A stretch of 21,499 nt of DNA. It comes from Scatomorpha sp964345235 (GTDB taxonomy: Bacteria; Bacillota; Clostridia; Oscillospirales; Oscillospiraceae). Each line of letters starts with the position of its first letter. Positions within the stretch are counted from its first letter, which is position 1. The notes under the pieces are model-generated. The model did no database searches. It was given only the letters and a program-made list of their open reading frames with translations, and had not been told where the DNA came from. Location of the stretch: the NCBI GenBank assembly GCA_964345235.1, contig CAYFQE010000018.1, forward strand, positions 1 to 21,499, given 5' to 3'. The translations under genes and the position numbers were made by a program. This document shows positions 14,274-21,006 of the stretch, piece by piece.

Positions 14274-15019
14274 CTGAAATCCTCCTTTTTTATGAGAAAG
14301 GGCAGACCGAAACCGTAAGGTTTGCCTATCTGCTCACAAGACGCTTCTTTTAAACCCTCTGTATCCGTGATGACAAGTCCTGCCAGAGCGTCTATGCCGA
14401 AGTCTAAAAGCTCGGGCGCCATGGGCACCGAGGGGCCTATGAGTATTGTGTGCGCATTTTTCGTGAGCTCCAAAAGGCGCGGCAGAGTTTTGTTAATAAG
14501 AGCGCTTCCGCTTATGAGGACAATATCACAGCTTGGCAGAATATACTCCTCGGCAGGGTCGGGGTAGTCGCCTTCCTGAGGATTCCTCTCGAAAATATAG
14601 ATTTTTTTGACTTCATCTCGCTTTTCAGCCGGAAATTTAAGATGCCCGATAAGGCCGACGGTTTTGCCCCTAAGATCCAAACCTCTTGTGCTGTAGTTTT
14701 TATAAGGCTCGTAGCAGCCGAGCTTATCCAGCCGCTCTTGGGTGTTTAGCGCGGCGTTAACAGCCGCAAGAGCCAAGCTCGCCTCTTCATAGTTCCAAGA
14801 TTTAATCGCGGGAGCGGCATCTTTTATCCTCATACCGAGCGGATTTTCCAAAAGGGAAGTCAGCGGCTCTATGCTCCTGCCTTCGGTGTTCATGCCAAGG
14901 CCTAAAGAAGCGCCCGCGCCCACAACTGCCCAGTCGGGAAAGCTGTCGGCAAAATCTATCTTTTCATCCGATGAGGCCAGCTCTATAAGTTTGTCGTAAA
15001 GCTCAAACAAATTGCGCAT
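14270..15019 (-). CDS. DUF4213/DUF364 protein, putative heavy-metal chelation
   Basis: This 249-aa soluble protein has an N-terminal DUF4213 part, including WAVVGAGASLGLGMNTEG and the segment SWNYEEASLALAAVNAALN, followed by a Rossmann-like DUF364 part with GKTVGLIGHLKFP, IYIFERNPQEGDYPDPAEEYILPSCDIVLISGSALINKTLPRLLEL and HTILIGPSVPMAPELLDFGID. The family was proposed from structure and gene context to chelate heavy metals or act in metallo-cofactor metabolism; no reaction is proven. ATG at 15019 has AAGGAG 8 bases upstream; the in-frame TTG just before it is less likely. It overlaps both neighbours (17 bases with the NTPase gene, 4 with the permease gene). DUF364 genes beside FecCD importers are a known association. 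Confidence 0.88.
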   Translation of the reverse strand: MRNLFELYDKLIELASSDEKIDFADSFPDWAVVGAGASLGLGMNTEGRSIEPLTSLLENPLGMRIKDAAPAIKSWNYEEASLALAAVNAALNTQERLDKLGCYEPYKNYSTRGLDLRGKTVGLIGHLKFPAEKRDEVKKIYIFERNPQEGDYPDPAEEYILPSCDIVLISGSALINKTLPRLLELTKNAHTILIGPSVPMAPELLDFGIDALAGLVITDTEGLKEASCEQIGKPYGFGLPFLIKKEDFR

Positions 15020-15590
15020 CAAGCTTCTCCTTAATAAAGCTGCAAAGAGCTTTTTCGCTTATCATGTCGCCTATGCCGCTGTGCTCGAGTATCTCGGCTT
15101 GCGGAAAGCTTTTTATCATTTCTTCAAATTCGGCATAGGCTCTTTTATACTCAGGCTCCATGCCAAGTTTTCTGCTCAGTAAAAAGCTTTTTTTAGCGCT
15201 TTTAAGTACAGCTATAAACGGCTTGCCTTTTTCCATAACGCTCTTAAAATCCTCTTTAAACTCGGGGTCTAAAAGCTCTATACCACCGACCTCATCGAAG
15301 AGATAAAACGGGGCGGTATTTTCGCTTTCAAAATATTCTCGCAAGGGTTCGGAGTTAAAACAGGGCACGCCCTCTTTAAAACTGCATATAAAAGTTTTAT
15401 CTTTAGGGCTTTCACTTAAATATTCCCTTGCGGGCAGAATCTCTATGCCCTGCATTCTGCCCTCAATCATAACCCGCCTTGTAACAAAGCCGCCTGCCTT
15501 GTGTATAACGGCGCCGAGGTGTTTTTTTAGCAGCGTAGTCTTGCCCGTGCCAATCTCGCCCCTTAAGAATAAAATGCTTTTATTCTGCAC
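15003..15590 (-). CDS. P-loop nucleoside-triphosphatase (THEP1-like)
   Basis: The soluble protein of about 195 aa has Walker A GEIGTGKTT (11-19) close to the N-terminus, then KAGGFVTRRVMIEGRMQGIEI, which matches the NTPase_1/THEP1 pattern (GGF-T-E-R-x-G), and Walker B-like FYLFDEVGGIELLDPEF. Such proteins hydrolyse NTPs in vitro and recur in metal and cofactor clusters; the in vivo role is unknown. I place the start at GTG 15590 (MQNKSILFLRGE), giving an 11-base overlap with xdhC and the short N-terminus usual for the family. TTG at 15611 is in frame but has no ribosome binding site. It lies between xdhC and the DUF364 gene, overlapping both. Confidence 0.82.
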   Translation of the reverse strand: MQNKSILFLRGEIGTGKTTLLKKHLGAVIHKAGGFVTRRVMIEGRMQGIEILPAREYLSESPKDKTFICSFKEGVPCFNSEPLREYFESENTAPFYLFDEVGGIELLDPEFKEDFKSVMEKGKPFIAVLKSAKKSFLLSRKLGMEPEYKRAYAEFEEMIKSFPQAEILEHSGIGDMISEKALCSFIKEKLDAQFV

Positions 15591-16596
15591 CTTGCTTTGC
15601 TCTCTCTTCAATAAGCTGTGCCGCTATCGAAATGGCAATTTCGGCAGGAGTTTCCGCCAAAATCGGAAGCCCTATGGGGCTGGTTATTCTGGCAAAATCC
15701 TTCTCGGTATAGCCGTATTCCTCCGAGAGTTTTTGAAAAACTCCCTTTTTCTTGTGCGCCGAGCCTATTACCCCGATGTAATATGCGGGACTTTTCAGCA
15801 CCTGAGCCTGAACAATGGCGTCGAAGGCGTGTCCGCGAGTCATAACGCAGACGAAATCGCCCTCGTTAATTTCTATCGAATCATATATGTTTTCAAAGTC
15901 AATCAGTCGCACATCCTCCGCCGTCGGGAAGAGCTCTCTTTTGGCAAATTCGGGTCTGTCGTCCAAAGCTATGCAAGCAAAACCGATATGTGCGAGTACC
16001 CGAACAAGCTCTTGGCCGACATGGCCGCAGCCGAAAACAAAAACCTTTTCGCTTCTGTTTATGTTCTCAACATAGTAGTCGGTGTCCTCACTCTTTATCC
16101 TCTTGGCACCGCCGGTGAAGCAGTCCTCAAGCTCTATCTCGGGCCGAATTCCGAAAAAGCCGTCTTCACGGGTGTAAAGCCCTAGCTTTCCTCCGTTTTT
16201 AATGTCGGACACAAGCCAGAGCCGAGAGCCTTTTTCCATATATTCCAAAGCTTTTTTAAAGAGCTTGAGCTGCTCATCGTCATCTCCGCCTATAAAGCTG
16301 AAGAAGACCGTTACGGCGCCGCCGCAAATCATGCCCAAATTTTCAACATCGCTTTTCGTCAGATTGAAACTGTGCTCAAAGGAGTTTCGCTCTTTAAGCA
16401 CCTTGGCGGCCATGTGCTCCGAGCGATATTCAACCGCGCCGCCGCCTATGGTTCCGATTTCTCTGCCTGCATTAGATACAATCATGCGTGCGCCCGCTCC
16501 GCGCGGGGTGGCGCCCGAAGAGGCAATAACAGTTACCAGAGCAAAATCTTCATTCTTTTCCAAAAGCTCAACTGCCCGCTTAAAAAGTGCTTTCAT
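15580..16596 (-). CDS. XdhC/CoxI family protein
   Basis: The 338-aa protein has an N-terminal XdhC_CoxI domain with VTVIASSGATPRGAGARMIV and IGTIGGGAVEYR, then LGMICGGAVTVFF. The C-terminal XdhC Rossmann domain has VFVFGCGHVGQELVRVLAHIG (about 189-209), DDRPEFA, FVCVMTRGHAFD and YIGVIGSAHKK. XdhC proteins bind molybdenum cofactor and supply it, sulfurated, to xanthine-dehydrogenase-type hydroxylases; this is family knowledge. No molybdoenzyme gene is in the window. It is first in the minus-strand operon. AAGGAG lies about 9 bases before the ATG and the leader is roughly 100 bases from the predicted start inside the palindrome. Its grouping with a FecCD importer suggests metal delivery to such enzymes. 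Confidence 0.9.
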   Translation of the reverse strand: MKALFKRAVELLEKNEDFALVTVIASSGATPRGAGARMIVSNAGREIGTIGGGAVEYRSEHMAAKVLKERNSFEHSFNLTKSDVENLGMICGGAVTVFFSFIGGDDDEQLKLFKKALEYMEKGSRLWLVSDIKNGGKLGLYTREDGFFGIRPEIELEDCFTGGAKRIKSEDTDYYVENINRSEKVFVFGCGHVGQELVRVLAHIGFACIALDDRPEFAKRELFPTAEDVRLIDFENIYDSIEINEGDFVCVMTRGHAFDAIVQAQVLKSPAYYIGVIGSAHKKKGVFQKLSEEYGYTEKDFARITSPIGLPILAETPAEIAISIAAQLIEERAKQGAE

Positions 16597-16650
16597 AAGC
16601 CCATCTCCTTAAAAATTTTTACAAAAAACTGCCCAATGTGTTTTTCCGAC

Positions 16651-16679
16651 TTGTAATCAAAAATAATTTGGTATAAAAT
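16651..16679 (+). promoter_or_regulatory. Promoter of the substrate-binding lipoprotein gene
   Basis: TTGTAA (16651-16656), a 17-bp spacer and TAAAAT (16674-16679). The -10 box ends two bases before the 24-bp palindrome, so the transcription start should fall inside it. Confidence 0.65.
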
Positions 16680-16680
16680 A

Positions 16681-16704
16681 CGAGTTGTAACCGGTTACAA
16701 CTCG
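16681..16704. promoter_or_regulatory. Perfect 24-bp palindromic operator between divergent genes
   Basis: The half-site CGAGTTGTAACC is followed at once by its exact inverse complement, giving a 24-bp palindrome with a central CCGG. The inner 14 bases TGTAACCGGTTACA have the CG-centred form of LacI-family sites and fit the loose cre consensus TGNNANCGNNNNCA. It lies immediately downstream of both candidate -10 boxes, so one bound dimer could block both the lipoprotein gene and the seven-gene operon. No regulator gene is nearby. Confidence 0.8.
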
Positions 16705-16705
16705 A

Positions 16706-16714
16706 ATTATAGCA
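16706..16714 (-). promoter_or_regulatory. Extended -10 promoter of the seven-gene minus-strand operon
   Basis: On the minus strand the sequence reads TGCTATAAT, an extended -10 with perfect TATAAT (plus-strand 16706-16711), one base before the palindrome. No good -35 is visible, which fits an extended -10 promoter. Confidence 0.65.
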
Positions 16715-16742
16715 CAGTACAAAGCGAAAGGATAGTGTATTT

Positions 16743-17846
16743 ATGAAAAAAAGACTACTTTCAGTCCTGTCGGTTTTCCTCTGTCTTGCTATTTTGCTCT
16801 CGGCCTGCGGTGCGCCTGCCGCAAAGCCAGAAGAGCCGAAACCTGAGGAGAAGGCAGCCGAAACACAGGAGTTTACGGATTCTCTTGGCAGAACCGTGAC
16901 TTTACCCATCGAGATAAAAAAGGTTGCGGTCTCTGGGCCGTTAGCTCAAATTTATCTCATACCCCTCTGTGCCGATTTATTTGCGGGCTTCAGCATCGAC
17001 TATGCCCCGGAATCGCTTAAATATTTCCCTAAGGAGTTCTGGGAGTTGCCGCATTTGGGTCAGCTCTACGGCGGAAAAGGCACAATGGACCTCGAAGCTC
17101 TTTTGAAAGCCGCTCCCGATGTTGTCATCGACCTCGGCGAGCAGAATAAAGATATGGCCAAAGATTTTGACGATCTCTCAGCGCAGACGGGCATACCTTT
17201 TATTCACATCGATGCAAAGGTAGAAACCGCCGGGGAGGCCTATAAGATATTGGGCGAACTGCTGGGCAAGCAGGAGCAGGCGGAGAAACTCGCCGCCTAC
17301 TGCGAGAACATATTGGAAAAAAGCAGGTCTTTGATGGAAAAAATCGATAAAGCAGGCAAGCGAGTCACCGCCGCATACCTGCTGGGCGACAAGGGCCTTA
17401 ACGCCATTGCAAAGGGCTCTTTCCACGGAGAAACTTTCGACTTTATGGCGGAAAATGTTGTAGTGGTTGAGGAAGTTGTCTCAAAGGGTTCGGGAAACGA
17501 GATAGACATGGAACAGCTCTTGCTGTGGAATCCCGAGGTAATTGTCTTTGCGCACGACAGTATTTACGACACGGTGAAGGATTCTCCCGAGTGGCAGAAA
17601 ATTTCCGCCATTAAAGAGGGCAAATACGCAAAGGTGCCCTTCGGCCCGCTCGGTTGGCTTTCTTCTCCGCCCTCTGTGCAGAGATACCTTGGCTTTGTGT
17701 GGCTTGCAGAGCTCCTATACCCCGAGGAGAGCGAGCTCGACTTTAAGCAAGAGGTTAAAGACTACTACAAGCTTTTTTACGGCTACGACCTAAGCGACGA
17801 AGAGCTTAATGAGCTTACAAAAGATTCGTTCTTCAAAGCCCCATAA
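16743..17846 (+). CDS. FecB/BtuF-type ABC transporter substrate-binding lipoprotein
   Basis: The 367-aa lipoprotein has signal MKKRLLSVLS... and lipobox L19-S20-A21-C22, a Pro/Glu/Lys-rich linker to about residue 42, then the start of the periplasmic-binding fold, EFTDSLGRTVTLP. This is characteristic of the PF01497 class (iron-siderophore, cobalamin, haem, MolA molybdate/tungstate). Other fitting segments are DLEALLKAAPDVVIDLGE, TGIPFIHIDAK and NPEVIVFAHDSIYDTVKDSPEWQKISAIKEGKYAKVP. It is divergent from, and shares an operator with, the operon carrying the only FecCD permease in the window, so I pair them. AAAGGA lies 10 bases before the ATG. The gene ends at a strong palindrome. Confidence 0.9.
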   Translation: MKKRLLSVLSVFLCLAILLSACGAPAAKPEEPKPEEKAAETQEFTDSLGRTVTLPIEIKKVAVSGPLAQIYLIPLCADLFAGFSIDYAPESLKYFPKEFWELPHLGQLYGGKGTMDLEALLKAAPDVVIDLGEQNKDMAKDFDDLSAQTGIPFIHIDAKVETAGEAYKILGELLGKQEQAEKLAAYCENILEKSRSLMEKIDKAGKRVTAAYLLGDKGLNAIAKGSFHGETFDFMAENVVVVEEVVSKGSGNEIDMEQLLLWNPEVIVFAHDSIYDTVKDSPEWQKISAIKEGKYAKVPFGPLGWLSSPPSVQRYLGFVWLAELLYPEESELDFKQEVKDYYKLFYGYDLSDEELNELTKDSFFKAP

Positions 17847-17862
17847 ACTTAAATAAAGAACA

Positions 17863-17902
17863 ACAAAAGAGCGTTGCAAGATATCTTGCAACGCTCTTTT
17901 GT
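17863..17902 (+). terminator. Long perfect palindrome acting as terminator
   Basis: A 40-bp perfect inverted repeat centred on GATATC (half-site ACAAAAGAGCGTTGCAAGAT) begins 17 bases after the lipoprotein stop. The 3' arm ends in CTCTTTTGT followed by GCTTTTTC. The stem is long and GC-balanced and works in both directions. Confidence 0.8.
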
Positions 17903-17935
17903 GCTTTTTCCTCTCCCCGGTGTTTTTTAAATAAG

Positions 17936-17968
17936 TATAGAATTTTTCAAAGCGTTTATATATAATAA
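17936..17968 (+). promoter_or_regulatory. Conserved promoter-region element, copy 1 (before aldehyde dehydrogenase)
   Basis: The string TATAGAATTTT-C--AGCGTTT-TATATAATA occurs here and at 19568-19600 without gaps. It contains a TATAAT box (17961-17966). The hexamer 17 bp further upstream, TAGAAT, is a poor sigma-A -35, so the conserved TTTT..AGCGTTT part may be an activator site, an operator or an alternative sigma recognition element. Confidence 0.65.
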
Positions 17969-18038
17969 AATAAATATTCAAATCGGTTTCGAGCAGATAT
18001 GTTTTTAAAAGTATTAAAATAAATGCGAGGTAAAAATA

Positions 18039-19412
18039 ATGGCAAATATTAAGGATACGGTACAAAATCAACGAGATTTTTTCTCTACGCATCAAACTCT
18101 TGATATAGCTTTCAGAAAATCCCGGCTTAAGCTTTTACAGGACAGCATAATAAAAAATGAGGACAAAATACTCGATGCGCTTAAACAGGACTTAAATAAG
18201 TCGAATTTTGAAGCGTATGAAACCGAGCTCGGAATTGTTTACGAAGAGCTTAGCTATGTGCTAAAACACATTGATAAATGGACCAAGCCCTCGCATCGCA
18301 AGACGCCGCTGATGCATTTTCACGCTGCAAGTCGTATTCAATATGACCCATTTGGCTGTGTACTTATCATGTCCCCGTGGAACTATCCTTTTCAGCTTGC
18401 ATTTATTCCGCTGATTGGCGCAATCGCGGCAGGCAACTGCGTCACCGTTAAACCGTCCAACTATTCGGCTGCCACCTCTCGGGTAATAAAGGAAATTTTG
18501 TCGGTGTTCCCGGCTGAGTATATCAGCGTTGTTGAGGGCGGCAGAGCTGCCAACACAGAGCTCTTGGACCAAAAGTTTGATTTTATTTTCTTTACGGGCA
18601 GTCCCCGTGTCGGAAAACTTGTTATGGAAAAAGCATCTTCTCATCTTACGCCCGTTATTTTAGAGCTTGGCGGGAAAAGTCCCTGCATTGTTGATGAAAA
18701 TTATAATATCGATCTTGCGGCAAAAAGAATAGCGTGGGGAAAGTGCTTAAACTCGGGGCAAACCTGCGTTGCGCCGGATTATATCTTGGTGCATAAAAGC
18801 GTGAAAAAACAATTTATAAGCAGTTTGATAAAGCACATTAATAAATTTTACGGTACAAATCCCGAAAACAACAAAGAATACCCCAAAATAATAAACGAGC
18901 AGCATTTTAATCGTCTTGTAAATTTAATAGAGAACGCAGGCGAAGTTATCGGCGGCAAATACAATGCCGAAACACATCAAATAGCTCCGGCAATAATCGA
19001 TAATTGCACTTGGGACAGCGAAGTTATGCAAGAGGAGATATTCGGCCCGATTTTCCCTATTATTGAGTTCGACAATATCAAAGATATAGCTAAACAGATA
19101 AACAGCAGACCGAAACCTCTTGCGCTTTATCTTTTTACAAACTCTAAAGCGGCAGAAAATTATATAACCAATCATGTGTTTTACGGCGGAGGATGCATCA
19201 ACGATACTATTGTGCATTTGGCTAATATAAATCTGCCGTTTGGCGGGGTTGGAAACAGTGGGATGGGAAATTATCACGGTAAAAAAAGCTTTGAAGCATT
19301 CAGCCACTCCAAAAGTATTCTCAAAAAGTATTCATGGATTGATGTGCCTTTCAGGTATGCCCCCTATAAAAATAAAATAAAGTTGCTGCGTTTAATTATG
19401 CGGAAAAAATAA
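18039..19412 (+). CDS. Aldehyde dehydrogenase (class 3-like)
   Basis: This 457-aa cytosolic NAD(P)-dependent enzyme oxidises an aldehyde to its acid. Its short N-terminus, length and PWNYPF start of the Rossmann domain resemble class 3 ALDH such as Bacillus YwdH. Visible catalytic parts are the oxyanion Asn115 in SPWNYP, cofactor Lys138 in VKPSNYS, FFTGSPRVGK, the general base Glu209 in LELGGKSP, the nucleophile Cys243 in NSGQTC, EEIFGPIFPII, and the NLPFGGVGNSGMGNYHGKKSFEAFSH end segment. A basic hydrophobic tail follows (KNKIKLLRLIMRKK), possibly membrane-associating. GCGAGG precedes the ATG. The gene is visibly more AT-rich in its codons than its neighbours, which may indicate transfer. 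The aldehyde substrate is unknown. Confidence 0.93.
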   Translation: MANIKDTVQNQRDFFSTHQTLDIAFRKSRLKLLQDSIIKNEDKILDALKQDLNKSNFEAYETELGIVYEELSYVLKHIDKWTKPSHRKTPLMHFHAASRIQYDPFGCVLIMSPWNYPFQLAFIPLIGAIAAGNCVTVKPSNYSAATSRVIKEILSVFPAEYISVVEGGRAANTELLDQKFDFIFFTGSPRVGKLVMEKASSHLTPVILELGGKSPCIVDENYNIDLAAKRIAWGKCLNSGQTCVAPDYILVHKSVKKQFISSLIKHINKFYGTNPENNKEYPKIINEQHFNRLVNLIENAGEVIGGKYNAETHQIAPAIIDNCTWDSEVMQEEIFGPIFPIIEFDNIKDIAKQINSRPKPLALYLFTNSKAAENYITNHVFYGGGCINDTIVHLANINLPFGGVGNSGMGNYHGKKSFEAFSHSKSILKKYSWIDVPFRYAPYKNKIKLLRLIMRKK

Positions 19413-19424
19413 TTTTGAAGCTAA

Positions 19425-19452
19425 GCGCCTCCCGACTGCAATCGGAGGGCGC
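19425..19452 (+). other. GC-rich hairpin after aldehyde dehydrogenase
   Basis: GCGCCTCCCGA and TCGGAGGGCGC pair over 11 positions with one mismatch (loop CTGCAA). There is no run of T on the plus strand, so it is at best a weak terminator. The rest of 19453-19567 shows nothing I can identify. Confidence 0.5.
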
Positions 19453-19567
19453 CTATGTTATGTAAACTAAAAACGGACTGCCGCAAAATTACTTCTATAA
19501 TCCGACTCCGAAAAGCCGAACTGCATTTAAGCGGTGAAGGAATTTTCAAAATATGTTTTTGCGCAAA

Positions 19568-19600
19568 TATAGAATTTTCCGGAGCGTTTCTATATAATAG
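19568..19600 (+). promoter_or_regulatory. Conserved promoter-region element, copy 2 (before HtrA-like protease)
   Basis: It is nearly identical to 17936-17968, including TATAAT at 19593-19598 and AGCGTTT at 19583-19589. The distance to the protease start codon is about 90 bases, compared with about 70 for copy 1. Confidence 0.65.
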
Positions 19601-19691
19601 AAATGTTAGATTAAGAAGCGCGGACATTTTTAATTTGGATAAAATCTTGCATAAAATAATTTATCAAGAAATTTAAGGGGAAGGTAAAATT

Positions 19692-20912
19692 ATGTACGGC
19701 GAACCGGAGAGAAACACATATTACAAAAATGAAGAGAAAACGAACACCCGAAAAAAGGGGAGAGGCTTTGCTCTAATTCTCATAAGCATGCTTCTGGTGG
19801 CCGCCATTGCTGGCAGCGTTTTTTCGTTTTTCATGCTGAGTAAGTGGAAAGAAGAGATTAAAACCGAGCTTAAAGAAGAGCTTGGGATTTCCGCCGAAAC
19901 AGTTGAGGCTGTAGAGACTTCAAAGCCCGAAGAGCAGGAAAAGAGCGAAGAAGCGCCCTCTTTAAAAGACAAAAAAGCTTTCGAGGCCTCCGAAATTTAC
20001 GATATGGCTTGCCGTCAGGTTGTGGGTATCTCTGTAGAAGGGCAGACCACAAACTTTATGGGAATGCCTGTGCCCGTGGCAATTTCGGGCTCGGGTTTTA
20101 TCATAAGCTCCGACGGCCACATAATGACCAACTACCATGTTATTGAGGAAGCCAAAAGAAACGGCTACAGGCTCACTGCCTGTCTGCACTCGGGCGAGGT
20201 TTACGAGGCTACGGTGGTCGGTTACGACAGATCCAACGACATTGCGGTCATCAAAATCGAGGGAAGCGGGCTCGACGCCGTCAAAACGGGCGACAGCGAC
20301 AGCCTGCTTGTCGGCCAAAAAATCTATGCCGTCGGCAATCCCTTGGGTGAGCTGGCCTACACAATGACAACGGGCACGGTCTCGGCGCTAAACCGTATTA
20401 TTCAAACAAGACAGAGCAGCGGCATGAATGTTTTCCAAATAGACGCCGCAGTCAATCAAGGCAACTCCGGCGGCCCCGTTTACGATCAGCAAGGCGCCGT
20501 TGTCGGCGTTGTTGCCGCCAAATACCTCGAAACAGGTGTAGAGGGTTTGGGCTTTGCTATTCCCATAAACAAGGCCGTGGAGCTTGCCGAGCAGATAATG
20601 ACTCAGGGCTATGTCTCGGGCACTCCCTATCTCGGAATCTCCGTAAGGCCCGTATCGTCCACGATTGCAAGCTATTTCCGCATGGCTCTAGGCCTCTATG
20701 TGACACAGGTTGACGAGAACAGTCAGGCCTACTTAAAGGGCATAAGAGAGGGAGATATAATCACAAGGTTCAACGGTGAGCAACTCTACTCGGAGGAGCA
20801 ACTTGAAATGCTGCTCGAGAGCTACAGGGCCGGCGACGAGGTGAGCCTTGTGTTCTGGCGCAACGGCAAAGGCATGGAGGTAAGCTTCAACTTAGACGAA
20901 AGAAAAGAGTAA
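19692..20912 (+). CDS. HtrA/DegP-like membrane-anchored serine protease
   Basis: The 406-aa protein has a short charged cytoplasmic N-terminus, one membrane span at about residues 26-49, a Glu/Lys-rich linker (52-98), an S1C trypsin-like domain (about 100-295) and one PDZ domain (about 305-400). The catalytic triad is visible: His149 in TNYHVIEE, Asp183 in SNDIAVIKI and Ser259 in QGNSGGPV. The PDZ domain has PYLGISVRPV and the REGDIITRFNGEQL segment. This is the usual layout of Gram-positive HtrA, which degrades or refolds damaged extracytoplasmic proteins. A GGGGAAGG ribosome binding site precedes the ATG. It shares an upstream element with the aldehyde dehydrogenase gene, hinting at joint stress control, and ends in a hairpin at 20918-20941. 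Confidence 0.95.
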   Translation: MYGEPERNTYYKNEEKTNTRKKGRGFALILISMLLVAAIAGSVFSFFMLSKWKEEIKTELKEELGISAETVEAVETSKPEEQEKSEEAPSLKDKKAFEASEIYDMACRQVVGISVEGQTTNFMGMPVPVAISGSGFIISSDGHIMTNYHVIEEAKRNGYRLTACLHSGEVYEATVVGYDRSNDIAVIKIEGSGLDAVKTGDSDSLLVGQKIYAVGNPLGELAYTMTTGTVSALNRIIQTRQSSGMNVFQIDAAVNQGNSGGPVYDQQGAVVGVVAAKYLETGVEGLGFAIPINKAVELAEQIMTQGYVSGTPYLGISVRPVSSTIASYFRMALGLYVTQVDENSQAYLKGIREGDIITRFNGEQLYSEEQLEMLLESYRAGDEVSLVFWRNGKGMEVSFNLDERKE

Positions 20913-20917
20913 ATAAT

Positions 20918-20941
20918 AAGCTCCGGCAAAATCCGGAGCTT
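20918..20941 (+). terminator. Hairpin after the HtrA-like protease gene
   Basis: AAGCTCCGG (20918-20926) and CCGGAGCTT (20933-20941) form a perfect 9-bp stem with loop CAAAAT, 5 bases after the stop. The following TAAATAATAT is U-poor, so termination may be partial. Confidence 0.65.
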
Positions 20942-21006
20942 AAATAATATCTGCAACATATAAACCTGCTGTAAATTAATTATAGTGTTTTAAAAGGAGA
21001 GGCGCA

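Noticed and set aside
19455..19676. 73-codon plus-strand frame between aldehyde dehydrogenase and HtrA genes
   Set aside because: No ribosome binding site. It spans the shared promoter element and its composition is not protein-like.
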